Assembly (NCBI GenBank): GCA_013297865.1
Contig: JAAFIP010000007.1
Location: 1 to 64,000, forward strand
Source: Polaromonas sp.
GTDB taxonomy: Bacteria > Pseudomonadota > Gammaproteobacteria > Burkholderiales > Burkholderiaceae_C
Direction: 5' to 3'
DNA length: 64,000 nucleotides
The notes under the pieces were generated by a model. That model saw nothing but the letters and a program-made list of their open reading frames with translations. It ran no database searches and had not been told where the DNA came from. Made by a program: the position numbers and the translations under genes. Positions 44,340-52,791 of this stretch are shown piece after piece (the first letter of the stretch is position 1; each line of letters starts with the position of its first letter).

Positions 44340-44756
44340 ATGCCGATTACCAAAGGCTACAAAGCATTGCTGGCAGAGGCCAATGCGCAGATCACCACCT
44401 ACAGCGTCAGCGAAGTGCAGGCCAAAATAGCCAGCGGCCGTGCGCAGCTGGTGGATATCCGTGACATTCGCGAGCTGGATAAAGGCACCATGCCCGGCAG
44501 TGTGCATGCGCCGCGCGGCATGCTGGAATTTTGGGTAGACCCCGAATCGCCATATTACAAGCCCATGTGGGGCGACGAGAGCAAAGAATTCATTTTGTTC
44601 TGCGCTGCCAGCTGGCGCAGCGCATTGACTGCCAAAACCCTGCAAGACATGGGCATGACCAATGTGGCCCATATGGACGGCGGCTGGGAAGAATGGGTCA
44701 AGCAAGGCGGTGCAGTGGAAACACTGGAAGAACGCAGAGCTAAAAAATCTGCCTAG
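44340..44756 (+). CDS. Rhodanese-like domain protein
   Basis: A 138-residue single rhodanese domain. VDIRDIRELDKGTMPGSVHAPRG opens the domain (in two parts: VDIRDIRELDKG and TMPGSVHAPRG). The active-site cysteine lies in FCAASWRSALTAKTL. It may move sulfur or sense arsenic/cyanide; no clear pathway. The ATG at 44340 was chosen because GGAG sits 5-9 bases upstream; the apparent start at 44328 is that ribosome binding site. It begins a small gene group with the two following genes. Confidence 0.92.
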   Translation: MPITKGYKALLAEANAQITTYSVSEVQAKIASGRAQLVDIRDIRELDKGTMPGSVHAPRGMLEFWVDPESPYYKPMWGDESKEFILFCAASWRSALTAKTLQDMGMTNVAHMDGGWEEWVKQGGAVETLEERRAKKSA

Positions 44757-44765
44757 CGAGCCACT

Positions 44766-45065
44766 ATGTGGAACCAGACCATACGCGGAATGTACTGCCT
44801 GCGTTGCGGCAGCAAGAAAGTTGTGCGCGGCAGCTTGGGCGAGGCAGCACGGTTTTACCCTCTGCGCGGCTTGCTCAGATCTCTATGGGGCAAGCCAGTG
44901 TATTTGCAAAACACCCATTCGCATGCCTGCCTGGAGTGCGGCCTGACATGGAATGAGGTGGAGCCCTACGAACTGCGCAAAAACCTGCGTGACTACGGCC
45001 TGCTGCCGCACAATACCGGCGTCATGGAGATAGTGCATGGCAAGAAAGTGGATGTTGTGCTGTGA
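44766..45065 (+). CDS. Small zinc-ribbon-like protein of unknown function
   Basis: A 99-residue soluble protein with two CxxC pairs, CLRCGS near residues 11-16 and CLECGL near 55-60. This spacing suits a zinc ribbon. It is 9 bases after the rhodanese gene and overlaps the next HAD gene by GTGA. I do not recognise a named family. The tight arrangement suggests it is expressed with both. Confidence 0.75.
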   Translation: MWNQTIRGMYCLRCGSKKVVRGSLGEAARFYPLRGLLRSLWGKPVYLQNTHSHACLECGLTWNEVEPYELRKNLRDYGLLPHNTGVMEIVHGKKVDVVL

Positions 45066-45736
45066 AACCCATTCAAGCCGTGCTGTTTGATTGCGATGGT
45101 GTGCTGGTTGACAGCGAGCCTATCACCAATGGTGTGCTGCGCGATATGCTGGCACAACAAGGCTGGCAGATGAGTGCGCAGGAATGCTTTGCGACCTTTG
45201 TGGGGCATGCGGTGATTGACCAGGCCCCGTTAATCGAAAAGCACACCGGCAAGCCAGTGACGGCGCAATGGTTGACAGCGTTTCGCGCGCAGCGTGATGC
45301 GGCCTTGCAAGCCCAGCTGCAGGCGGTGAACCATGTGCATGCAGCGGTGCAGGCGCTACATGCGGCTACGGGCCAGCGCATTGCGGTTGCTTCGGGGGCA
45401 GACCACGGCAAAGTGATTTTGCAATTGACCAAAGTGGATCTGCTGCATTACTTTGAGGGCCGCACTTTCAGCGGCATGGAGCAGGCGCGCAACAAACCGC
45501 ACCCTGATGTCTACCTGGCTGCTGCCCAGGCGCTGGGCGTGCCCATCGCGCACTGCGCCGTGATTGAAGACACGCCTAATGGCGCGCGTGCTGGTGTGGC
45601 TGCTGGTGCGCAGGTATTTGGCTATGTACCGACGGAGGGCTTGATGGACAACACCGAAGCGCTGCGCGCGGTGGGCGTGCAGCATATCTTCCAGACGATG
45701 GCAGACTTGCCTGGATTGCTGGCCATCAAGGCATGA
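45062..45736 (+). CDS. HAD-superfamily phosphatase (beta-phosphoglucomutase/GpH-like)
   Basis: A 224-residue HAD hydrolase with a C1-type cap. The nucleophile loop is LFDCDGVLVDSEP, the acid motif VIEDTPNGARAGVAAG and the lysine is in KPHPDVYLAAA. GTG start, overlapping the previous stop by GTGA. Substrates of this group include sugar phosphates and phosphoglycolate. It is just ahead of the LiuR palindrome and liuB but is probably not part of that regulon. Confidence 0.9.
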   Translation: MKPIQAVLFDCDGVLVDSEPITNGVLRDMLAQQGWQMSAQECFATFVGHAVIDQAPLIEKHTGKPVTAQWLTAFRAQRDAALQAQLQAVNHVHAAVQALHAATGQRIAVASGADHGKVILQLTKVDLLHYFEGRTFSGMEQARNKPHPDVYLAAAQALGVPIAHCAVIEDTPNGARAGVAAGAQVFGYVPTEGLMDNTEALRAVGVQHIFQTMADLPGLLAIKA

Positions 45737-45757
45737 AAATCTGTCACAATGCGGAAA

Positions 45758-45779
45758 TTGACGTTTACGTAAACGTCAA
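45758..45779. promoter_or_regulatory. LiuR-type operator, copy 2
   Basis: A perfect 22-bp palindrome with half-site TTGACGTTTAC, identical to the core at 30505-30526. It lies 38 bases before the liuB ATG and just upstream of TATATTTTCA, which could hold a -10 element (MerR regulators bind between -35 and -10). It supports joint control of the two liu blocks. Confidence 0.88.
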
Positions 45780-45817
45780 CTATATTTTCATAATTTGAAA
45801 TTTTGTGAGATAGTGCT

Positions 45818-47458
45818 ATGCCCGTGCTGCAGACCCATTTAAGTGCCCGCTCTGCCGAGTTTCAGGCCAACGCCGCTGCCATGCGCGCTGTGGTGCAGGA
45901 TCTGCATGAGCGCATTGCCAAGGCGCAACTCGGCGGCGGAGAGGCTGCGCGGGCCAAGCATGTGGCGCGTGGCAAGCTGCTGCCGCGGGACCGGGTGCAG
46001 ATGCTGTTGGACCCAGGCACGCCCTTTCTGGAGATTGCCCCCCTGGCAGCGCTGGGCATGTACCCAGACAAAGACGGCAGCGACAGCGCGCCTGCAGCCG
46101 GGGTGATTGCGGGCATTGGCCGTGTGAATGGCGTGGACTGCATGATTGTGTGCAACGACGCTACCGTCAAAGGCGGCACCTACTATCCGCTGACAGTCAA
46201 GAAGCATCTGCGTGCCCAGGAAATCGCCGAGCAGAACCGCCTGCCCTGCATCTACCTGGTGGACTCAGGCGGGGCCAACTTGCCCAACCAAGACGAAGTG
46301 TTTCCTGACCGCGACCATTTTGGCCGCATTTTCTATAACCAGGCCCAGATGAGTGCCCAGGGCATTGCCCAGGTTGCGGTGGTGATGGGCAGCTGCACGG
46401 CAGGCGGCGCCTATGTGCCTGCCATGAGCGATGAGACGGTGATTGTCAAAAACCAGGGCACGATCTTTCTGGGCGGTCCGCCGCTGGTCAAGGCGGCCAC
46501 GGGCGAGGTGGTGAGCACCGAGGACCTGGGTGGCGGCGATGTGCATACGCGCCTGTCCGGTGTGGCAGACCATCTGGCCAACGACGATACCCATGCGTTG
46601 GGTATCGCGCGCAACATCGTGAAGAATTTACAGCACAATCAGGCCCTAGCCCAACAGAATATCGCGGGAGCAGCTATCAATAAAATAGCGCAACCCAAAT
46701 ACCCTGCAGAGGAGCTGTATGGCGTGATTCCTGCGGATACGCGCAAGCCCTTTGATGTGCGCGAGATCATTGCCCGCATGGTGGACGATAGCGACTTTGA
46801 CGAATTCAAAGCCCGCTTTGGCACCACCCTGGTCACTGGCTTTGCCAAAATCGAAGGCATGGCGGTCGGCATCATTGCCAACAACGGTATCCTGTTCAGC
46901 GAGTCAGCCCAAAAAGGTGCGCACTTCATTGAGCTGTGCTGCCAGCGCAAAATTCCGCTGGTGTTTTTGCAGAACATCACGGGCTTCATGGTCGGCCGCA
47001 AGGTCGAAAACGAAGGCATTGCACGGCACGGTGCCAAGATGGTCACCGCAGTAGCCACCGCCAATGTGCCCAAGTTCACCATCATCATTGGCGGCAGCTT
47101 TGGCGCTGGCAACTACGGTATGTGTGGTCGCGCCTATAGCCCCCGCTTTTTATGGATGTGGCCCAACGCCCGCATCAGCGTCATGGGCGGCGAACAGGCC
47201 GCCTCCGTGCTGGCCACCGTCAAGCGCGATGGCATTGAAGGCAAAGGCGGCCAATGGACAGCGGATGAAGAGGCTGCTTTCAAAGCCCCGATCAAGGCCC
47301 AGTACGAAACCCAGGGCCATCCCTACTACGCTACCGCCCGGTTGTGGGACGATGGCATCATCGACCCCGCAGACACCCGCCGCGTGCTGGCACTGGGGCT
47401 GGCAGCAGCGCGCAATGCGCCGATTCCAGAGCCGAAGTTTGGTATCTTCAGGATGTAG
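45818..47458 (+). CDS. liuB: Methylcrotonoyl-CoA carboxylase, carboxyltransferase (beta) subunit
   Basis: A 546-residue carboxyltransferase of leucine degradation, working with LiuD. Carboxyltransferase blocks include [20 protein letters not shown] (22-residue region, 160-180), [44 protein letters not shown] and [12 protein letters not shown]. Residues about 275-291 ([14 protein letters not shown]) come from a dispersed repeat placed in the linker between the two carboxyltransferase halves, just before [13 protein letters not shown]. It is the first gene of the second liu block, directly behind the operator. Confidence 0.95.
   Translation: MPVLQTHLSARSAEFQANAAAMRAVVQDLHERIAKAQLGGGEAARAKHVARGKLLPRDRVQMLLDPGTPFLEIAPLAALGMYPDKDGSDSAPAAGVIAGIGRVNGVDCMIVCNDATVKGGTYYPLTVKKHLRAQEIAEQNRLPCIYLVDSGGANLPNQDEVFPDRDHFGRIFYNQAQMSAQGIAQVAVVMGSCTAGGAYVPAMSDETVIVKNQGTIFLGGPPLVKAATGEVVSTEDLGGGDVHTRLSGVADHLANDDTHALGIARNIVKNLQHNQALAQQNIAGAAINKIAQPKYPAEELYGVIPADTRKPFDVREIIARMVDDSDFDEFKARFGTTLVTGFAKIEGMAVGIIANNGILFSESAQKGAHFIELCCQRKIPLVFLQNITGFMVGRKVENEGIARHGAKMVTAVATANVPKFTIIIGGSFGAGNYGMCGRAYSPRFLWMWPNARISVMGGEQAASVLATVKRDGIEGKGGQWTADEEAAFKAPIKAQYETQGHPYYATARLWDDGIIDPADTRRVLALGLAAARNAPIPEPKFGIFRM
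46640..46690 (+). repeat. NIAGAA repeat, coding copy 6 (in liuB)
   Basis: Core AATATCGCGGGAGCAGCTAT, exact. Read in frame as Q-Q-NIAGAA-I. The codon before NIAGAA is CAG. The upstream CAGGCCCTAGCCCAA and downstream AATAAAATAGCG arms are also recognisable. Confidence 0.93.
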
Positions 47459-47463
47459 AGTCC

Positions 47464-47973
47464 ATGAATCACGTAGAGCATTTTTCAACCTTGGCGCGTT
47501 ACAACGTATGGGCCACGGCCCAGCTGCAGACGGCGGTGACCGAACTGGACGATGCAGCTTATCGCAAGGATGTCGGGCTGTTTTTCAAATCCATCCACGG
47601 CACGCTGAACCATTTGCTGGTAGGTGAGCATCTGCTGTGGTACCCGCGGTTTGCCAAAGGTGTCTCGCCCAAGTTGACGTTGGATATGGAGGCCGAGCCG
47701 GTGCGCGAGCGCTTGGGGCAAGCGCTCAAGGGAGGCGCTGCCAACTGGCTGACATTGATTGAGGCCTTGCCTGCCGAACGTTTTGAGGGCAAGCTGAACT
47801 ACACCTCCACCCAAGGCCAGACGCTTTCGCTCCCGTTTGCTGCAACACTTACCCATGTGTTTAACCACGGCACGCACCATCGTGGCCAGATCACTGCGGC
47901 GCTGACGATGCTGGGCCAGCCCTGTCCGGTACTGGATTTGGTGTACATGCTTCAGCAGGAGTCGTTGAAATGA
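47464..47973 (+). CDS. DinB-family four-helix protein
   Basis: A 169-residue DinB-like protein. The expected metal histidines are present: HLLVGEHLLWYPRF near 42-55 and HVFNHGTHHRGQI near 127-139. These are putative metal-dependent enzymes, some thiol-dependent. It is 5 bases after liuB and overlaps the next gene by ATGA. The apparent longer open frame from 47344 runs inside liuB and is not used. Link to leucine degradation is unclear. Confidence 0.9.
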   Translation: MNHVEHFSTLARYNVWATAQLQTAVTELDDAAYRKDVGLFFKSIHGTLNHLLVGEHLLWYPRFAKGVSPKLTLDMEAEPVRERLGQALKGGAANWLTLIEALPAERFEGKLNYTSTQGQTLSLPFAATLTHVFNHGTHHRGQITAALTMLGQPCPVLDLVYMLQQESLK

Positions 47974-49103
47974 ACGTTATCCGCATGGTTTGTGTGGCGC
48001 TGGCATGGGGCATGTCTGCATTGACCCTGCACGCGCAGGACTTGCAGTCCGATCTCAACGAACAGGTGATCATGGTTCAGAAAAAAGGGACCTTGTTCAC
48101 TACCGAGATTGAGACCACTATTTTCAAACCAGACGGTAGCGGACCTTTTCCGATTGCGGTCATCAACCACGGAAAAGCTGCTGGAGACCCCAGGTTCCAG
48201 GCGCGCTCGCGTCCTGTGAGCGCAGTGCGCTTTTTTCTGCAGCGTGGCTACGCTGTGATAGCGCCCATGCGCCAGGGGTTTTCAAAGTCCACGGGCAGCT
48301 ATATCGGCGGTGGATGCAATGTCGAGAGCAATGGCCGTGTGCAGGCTGAGGATGTCAAAGCGGTGCTCGACTGGGCAGGAACGCAGAGCTGGGCTGACAA
48401 GTCGCGCATTGTAGTATTGGGCCAATCGCATGGAGGCTGGACAACCCTGGCCTTCGGCACTCTGGGCTATCCTGGTGTGAAGGGGCTGGTGAATTTTGCG
48501 GGCGGTCTGCGCCAGGAGAGTTGCGCTGGCTGGGAAGCTGGCTTGGGGCGCGCAGCGGGCTCGTATGGCAGTGAAACCAAGCTGCCTGCGCTGTGGTTTT
48601 ACGGTGATAACGACAGCTACTTTGCGCCTTACACCTACAAGCCCATGTTTGAAAAATACAAGGCGGGCAATGACAACGCCCAGATCGTCGAGTTTGGTAC
48701 CTTTGGTTCCGATGCACACGGCATGTTTGGCTCACGTGCAGGCGAATCGATCTGGCAACCCAAGGTGACAAGTTTCTTGAAAACACTGGGCCTGCCAATA
48801 GAGATTACCCATGCACAGTACGGGGTCGTGACAGCCATGCCCATTCCACCGAAAACGAACTTTGCACCACTGGATGATGCCACGGCTGTGCCTTGCCAGA
48901 CGGATCGTTGCCGGGAGGGATATCGCACATTTTTGACCAAAACGCTGCCACGCGCCTTTGCCACCAATGGAAAAGGGCCTTGGGCTTGGGCAGAGCAGGG
49001 AGATGATCCACTCAAGCGCGCACTGGACAGCTGCAACAAGAGTGCTAAAGACGCTCCCTGCAAACTCTACGCAGTGGATGACGCTGTGGTTTGGCAACCC
49101 TGA
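47970..49103 (+). CDS. Secreted alpha/beta hydrolase (dienelactone hydrolase-like)
   Basis: A 377-residue protein with a signal peptide (NVIRMVCVALAWGMSALTLH, cleaved near HAQD). The alpha/beta core shows FPIAVINHGKAAGDPRF (oxyanion loop), the nucleophile elbow LGQSHGGWTTLAFGT, an acid in YGDNDSYF and a likely catalytic His in GSDAHGMF. It is related to dienelactone hydrolase/PET-hydrolase-like proteins, without an assigned substrate. It overlaps the DinB gene by four bases, so both lie inside the liu block. Confidence 0.88.
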   Translation: MNVIRMVCVALAWGMSALTLHAQDLQSDLNEQVIMVQKKGTLFTTEIETTIFKPDGSGPFPIAVINHGKAAGDPRFQARSRPVSAVRFFLQRGYAVIAPMRQGFSKSTGSYIGGGCNVESNGRVQAEDVKAVLDWAGTQSWADKSRIVVLGQSHGGWTTLAFGTLGYPGVKGLVNFAGGLRQESCAGWEAGLGRAAGSYGSETKLPALWFYGDNDSYFAPYTYKPMFEKYKAGNDNAQIVEFGTFGSDAHGMFGSRAGESIWQPKVTSFLKTLGLPIEITHAQYGVVTAMPIPPKTNFAPLDDATAVPCQTDRCREGYRTFLTKTLPRAFATNGKGPWAWAEQGDDPLKRALDSCNKSAKDAPCKLYAVDDAVVWQP

Positions 49104-49106
49104 TAC

Positions 49107-49895
49107 ATGGCTACCAACATGCACACCTTGCAGATCAGCACAGGCCCCGTCGCCAGCATCACGCTCAATCGCCCCGATGTGCGCAACGCCTTTAATGACG
49201 AAGTGATTGCAGAACTCACGCAGGCCTTTGCACAGTTAGGTGCGCGTGAAGATGTGCGCGTTATCGTGCTCGCGGCGCAAGGGCCTGCCTTTTGCGCGGG
49301 CGCGGATTTGAACTGGATGCGGCGGATGGCGGATTACTCGCGGGAAGAGAGCCTGGTAGACGCGGCCATGCTGGCCGAAATGCTGCGCGTGATCTATGAG
49401 TGCCCCAAGCCTACCGTTGCGCGGGTGCAGGGTGATGTGTACGCCGGGGGCATGGGCCTGGTGGCGGCCTGCGATATGGCGGTGTCGGTGGATACGGCGC
49501 AGTACTGCCTGAGTGAAGTCAAGCTAGGCTTGATTCCGGCCACCATCAGCCCGTATGTGATTCGCGCCATGGGCGCGCGCCAGGCGCACCGGTATTTTCT
49601 GACGGCCGAGCGCTTCGGTGCAGCCCAGGCGCTGCAGATGGGTTTTGTGCACGAAGTGGTAGCTGCCGACCAGCTGGACGCCAAGGTGGGTGACATCACT
49701 GCTGCGCTATGCAGCGCCAGCCCCAATGCGGTGAAAGTGTGCAAAAAGTTGCTGCAGGACGTGGCGGGGCAGGAAATCGGTCAACCCCTGATCGCCCAGA
49801 CCGTTGCGGGTATAGCCGACATTCGCTCTAGCCCAGAAGGCAAAGAAGGCGTATCGTCGTTCTTGCACAAGCGCAAACCCAGCTGGCTGAGCTGA
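49107..49895 (+). CDS. liuC: Methylglutaconyl-CoA hydratase (enoyl-CoA hydratase family)
   Basis: A 262-residue crotonase-fold enzyme. AAQGPAFCAGADLNWMRRM (oxyanion loop) and YAGGMGLVAACDMAV with SEVKLGLIPATISPYV give the catalytic region. FCAGADLNWM is typical of methylglutaconyl-CoA hydratase, and the gene lies between liuB and liuD, so the assignment to leucine breakdown is firm by context. Confidence 0.92.
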   Translation: MATNMHTLQISTGPVASITLNRPDVRNAFNDEVIAELTQAFAQLGAREDVRVIVLAAQGPAFCAGADLNWMRRMADYSREESLVDAAMLAEMLRVIYECPKPTVARVQGDVYAGGMGLVAACDMAVSVDTAQYCLSEVKLGLIPATISPYVIRAMGARQAHRYFLTAERFGAAQALQMGFVHEVVAADQLDAKVGDITAALCSASPNAVKVCKKLLQDVAGQEIGQPLIAQTVAGIADIRSSPEGKEGVSSFLHKRKPSWLS

Positions 49896-49922
49896 CAGCG
49901 CTGTCTACATAAAGGGCACACC

Positions 49923-50633
49923 ATGGACGCCATACTTACCTATCTGCAGCAATGGATGAGCATCCTGTTTCAAAGCGGGGGCGATGTGGCGGGCTCTGCA
50001 GGCAAAGTGGTGGGCGCCATGGACATGGCGGGCCTGGCCGCGCTGGCGGCTGCTTTGGGCTGGGCCAGTGGCATACGGCTGTATCTGGTGGTTTTTCTGA
50101 CGGGTCTGGCGGGCTATATGGGTGTGATACCTCTGCCCAGTGGCTTGCACCTCCTGCAGCACCCGGCCATGCTGGCAGGCAGCGGTTTCATGCTGTTTGT
50201 CGAATTTTTTGCCGATAAGATCCCCGGTGTGGATTCGCTGTGGGACATGGTCCACACCGTCATCCGCGTGCCAGCAGGCGCGGCGCTGGCCGCCGGCGTG
50301 TTTGGTGCTGACAGCGCCACCATGGGCACGGTGGCGGCACTGTTTGGTGGCACCTTGGCTGCCACCGCACATGCTACCAAAGCCACCACACGGGCCGCAG
50401 TCAACACCTCGCCCGAGCCGTTCAGCAACATTGCGGTCAGCCTGGCCGAAGAGGGGTTGGTGATGGGCATGATGTGGCTGGCCACCAACCATCCGCTGGT
50501 GTTTGGTGTGGCGCTGTGCATTGTGCTGGCGCTGTCCATCGTGTTGATCGTGGTGCTGCTGAAGTTTCTGCGGGCCGTGGTGGCGCGGATTGGCGCATTT
50601 TTTGGCGGCACGCCTGCGCCGCAGCAGGGCTGA
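49923..50633 (+). CDS. DUF4126 domain-containing membrane protein
   Basis: A 236-residue membrane protein with about five hydrophobic segments. LAAALGWASGIRLYLVVFLTGL, in the N-terminal third, and HATKATTRAAVNTSPEPFSN are DUF4126 hallmarks. Function is not known to me. It lies 27 bases after liuC and is followed by a very small membrane open frame and liuD, so it is co-transcribed with the leucine genes without a known role. Confidence 0.88.
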   Translation: MDAILTYLQQWMSILFQSGGDVAGSAGKVVGAMDMAGLAALAAALGWASGIRLYLVVFLTGLAGYMGVIPLPSGLHLLQHPAMLAGSGFMLFVEFFADKIPGVDSLWDMVHTVIRVPAGAALAAGVFGADSATMGTVAALFGGTLAATAHATKATTRAAVNTSPEPFSNIAVSLAEEGLVMGMMWLATNHPLVFGVALCIVLALSIVLIVVLLKFLRAVVARIGAFFGGTPAPQQG

Positions 50634-50656
50634 GCTGTGTTGCTGGGCCGCCATCC

Positions 50657-50749
50657 ATGATAGCGGTGGGCATTGCAGGTGCAGTGGTGTATTTAATTTT
50701 TGCAGCCATGGCTGCTTGGCTGGAACGACGGGAGTTGAAGCGTGTTTGA
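50657..50749 (+). CDS. Possible 30-residue single-span membrane peptide
   Basis: MIAVGIAGAVVYLIFAAMAA followed by WLERRELKRV is one hydrophobic helix with a positive tail, fitting a small membrane protein with a cytoplasmic C terminus. It fills the 108-base gap between DUF4126 and liuD, with its stop 7 bases inside liuD. There is no strong Shine-Dalgarno sequence (only GGGCCGCC) before the ATG, so it may not be translated. Confidence 0.4.
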   Translation: MIAVGIAGAVVYLIFAAMAAWLERRELKRV

Positions 50750-52787
50750 CAAAATACTGATCGCCAATCGCGGCGAAATCGCCTGCCGTGTGGCCGCTAC
50801 CTGCGCGCGCATGGGCATTCGCACCGTCGCCGTGTATTCCAGCGCCGATGCACAGGCCAAGCATGTGGCAGCCTGCGATGAAGCCATATTCATCGGCGTG
50901 AAAGACAGTGACAGCGGCGGCAATGCGCCCAAAGACAGCTATCTGCGCTGGCAGGCCATCATTGCTGCAGCGCAAGCTACTGGTGCGCAAGCCATTCATC
51001 CAGGCTATGGATTTTTAAGCGAAAACGAAGAATTTGCCCAGGCCTGCGCTGACGCAGGGCTGGTGTTTATCGGCCCGCCGCCCTCGGCCATCAAAGCCAT
51101 GGGCCTGAAAGCAGAGTCCAAGCAGCTCATGGAAAAAGCCGGGGTACCGCTGGTGCCAGGCTACCACGGCGCAAACCAGGATGCGGCGCTGCTCAAAAAA
51201 GAAGCGACCCGCATTGGTTATCCGGTGCTGATCAAAGCCAGCGCAGGCGGTGGCGGCAAAGGCATGCGTGCAGTCGACAGCGCAGAGGACTTTGATGCCG
51301 CACTACTAAGCTGCAAGCGCGAGGCGATCAACAGCTTTGGCGACGATGCGGTGCTGATTGAAAAATATGTGCAGCGCCCACGGCATATTGAGATCCAGGT
51401 GTTTGGCGATGCGCACGGCAATTATGTTTACCTGTTCGAGCGTGACTGCTCGGTGCAGCGACGCCATCAGAAAGTATTGGAAGAAGCGCCGGCGCCCGGC
51501 ATGACCCAGGCCCTGCGCGAGCAGATGGGCGCTGCGGCCGTGGCTGCGGCGCGCGCGGTGCAATATCAGGGCGCAGGCACAGTAGAGTTCATCGTGGAGC
51601 AGAAACCAGGCGGAGAGATGAACTTCTTTTTCATGGAGATGAATACCCGCCTGCAAGTTGAGCACCCGGTCACCGAGGCCATCACGGGCCTTGATTTAGT
51701 CGAGTGGCAGCTGCGCGTTGCATCAGGAGAAAAGCTGCCATTGCAGCAAGAGCAGCTGCGCATCAGCGGCCATGCGATCGAGGCGCGTATCTGCGCAGAA
51801 AACCCCGACAACAATTTTCTGCCCGCCACCGGCACCTTGCAGGTATATGCCAAGCCAGCGCACAGCGCTTTTGTGCAGCCGGGCAATGACAGTGCGGGCG
51901 TGGTGCGCTTTGACGACGGTGTGCGTCAGGGCGATGCAATTTCGCCGTTTTACGACTCGATGATCGCCAAGCTGATAGTGCATGGCGCAAGCCGCGCCGA
52001 AGCTTTGGCCAAGCTGGACAAGGCGCTGGCACAGACCCATATTGTCGGGCTGCATACCAATATGCAGTTTCTGCGTCATGTGGTGACCAGCCCTTCGTTT
52101 GCCCAGGCCAACCTGGACACGGGCTTGATTCCCCGCGAAGCCGCTGTGCTGTTCCACCAGAAAAAGCTCAGCGCCGCGCAGGCTGCTGCATCGCATATGG
52201 CCCATACGCTGCTCGGCGAGCGCAGTACAGAGACCGCCGATCCGTTCAGCCGACGTGACGGATGGCGTGCTTTTGGCACCCACACGCGGCGCCTGCACCT
52301 GCAATGGCATGAGCAGGACGTGCACGCAGAGCTGAGCTATCTGCACGACGGTGCGCTGCACCTGAAGGTAGATCAGGCGCAGGGCGTGCTGAGCTTTGCG
52401 CGCCAGGGCAACGGCGCTGTCACGGTGGACTTTGCAGGCCAGCGCTGGGACGCACACTGCTATGCCTTTCCAACTGCTCAAGGCACGGAAACCCATATTT
52501 TTACCGCAGCAGCAGCTACGGTGATTGCAGCCATTGATCCGTTTTTGCAAACCGCAGATGCGGCTGCCAGCACCGGCCGCCTGAGTGCGCCCATGCCTGG
52601 CAAAGTAGTGTCTTTTGCCGTCAAGCCAGGCGATGTGGTCAAGGCCGGACAGGCGCTGGCCGTGATGGAAGCCATGAAAATGGAGCACACCATCGCTGCG
52701 CCCAAAGATGGCACCGTCGCTGAGCTGCTGTATACGCCGGGTGACCAGGTGGTCGAGGGGGCCGAACTGCTGACTCTGGAGGCCTAG
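50742..52787 (+). CDS. liuD: Methylcrotonoyl-CoA carboxylase, biotin-containing (alpha) subunit
   Basis: A 681-residue biotin carboxylase fused to a biotin carrier domain. The N-terminal FDKILIANRGEIACRVAATC and ATP-grasp glycine loop KASAGGGGKGMR, then EMNTRLQVEHPVTE, are all present. The biotin lysine is Lys646 in MEAMKMEHT. It partners LiuB. GTG start at 50742 with GGGAG 7 bases upstream. A pathway step after isovaleryl-CoA oxidation, needing bicarbonate. Confidence 0.95.
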   Translation: MFDKILIANRGEIACRVAATCARMGIRTVAVYSSADAQAKHVAACDEAIFIGVKDSDSGGNAPKDSYLRWQAIIAAAQATGAQAIHPGYGFLSENEEFAQACADAGLVFIGPPPSAIKAMGLKAESKQLMEKAGVPLVPGYHGANQDAALLKKEATRIGYPVLIKASAGGGGKGMRAVDSAEDFDAALLSCKREAINSFGDDAVLIEKYVQRPRHIEIQVFGDAHGNYVYLFERDCSVQRRHQKVLEEAPAPGMTQALREQMGAAAVAAARAVQYQGAGTVEFIVEQKPGGEMNFFFMEMNTRLQVEHPVTEAITGLDLVEWQLRVASGEKLPLQQEQLRISGHAIEARICAENPDNNFLPATGTLQVYAKPAHSAFVQPGNDSAGVVRFDDGVRQGDAISPFYDSMIAKLIVHGASRAEALAKLDKALAQTHIVGLHTNMQFLRHVVTSPSFAQANLDTGLIPREAAVLFHQKKLSAAQAAASHMAHTLLGERSTETADPFSRRDGWRAFGTHTRRLHLQWHEQDVHAELSYLHDGALHLKVDQAQGVLSFARQGNGAVTVDFAGQRWDAHCYAFPTAQGTETHIFTAAAATVIAAIDPFLQTADAAASTGRLSAPMPGKVVSFAVKPGDVVKAGQALAVMEAMKMEHTIAAPKDGTVAELLYTPGDQVVEGAELLTLEA

Positions 52788-52791
52788 ACCC

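Noticed and set aside
52495-52530. GCAGCAGCTAC segment in liuD resembling the repeat
   Set aside because: Lacks AATATCGCG and the arms; the local protein sequence is ordinary Ala-rich linker.
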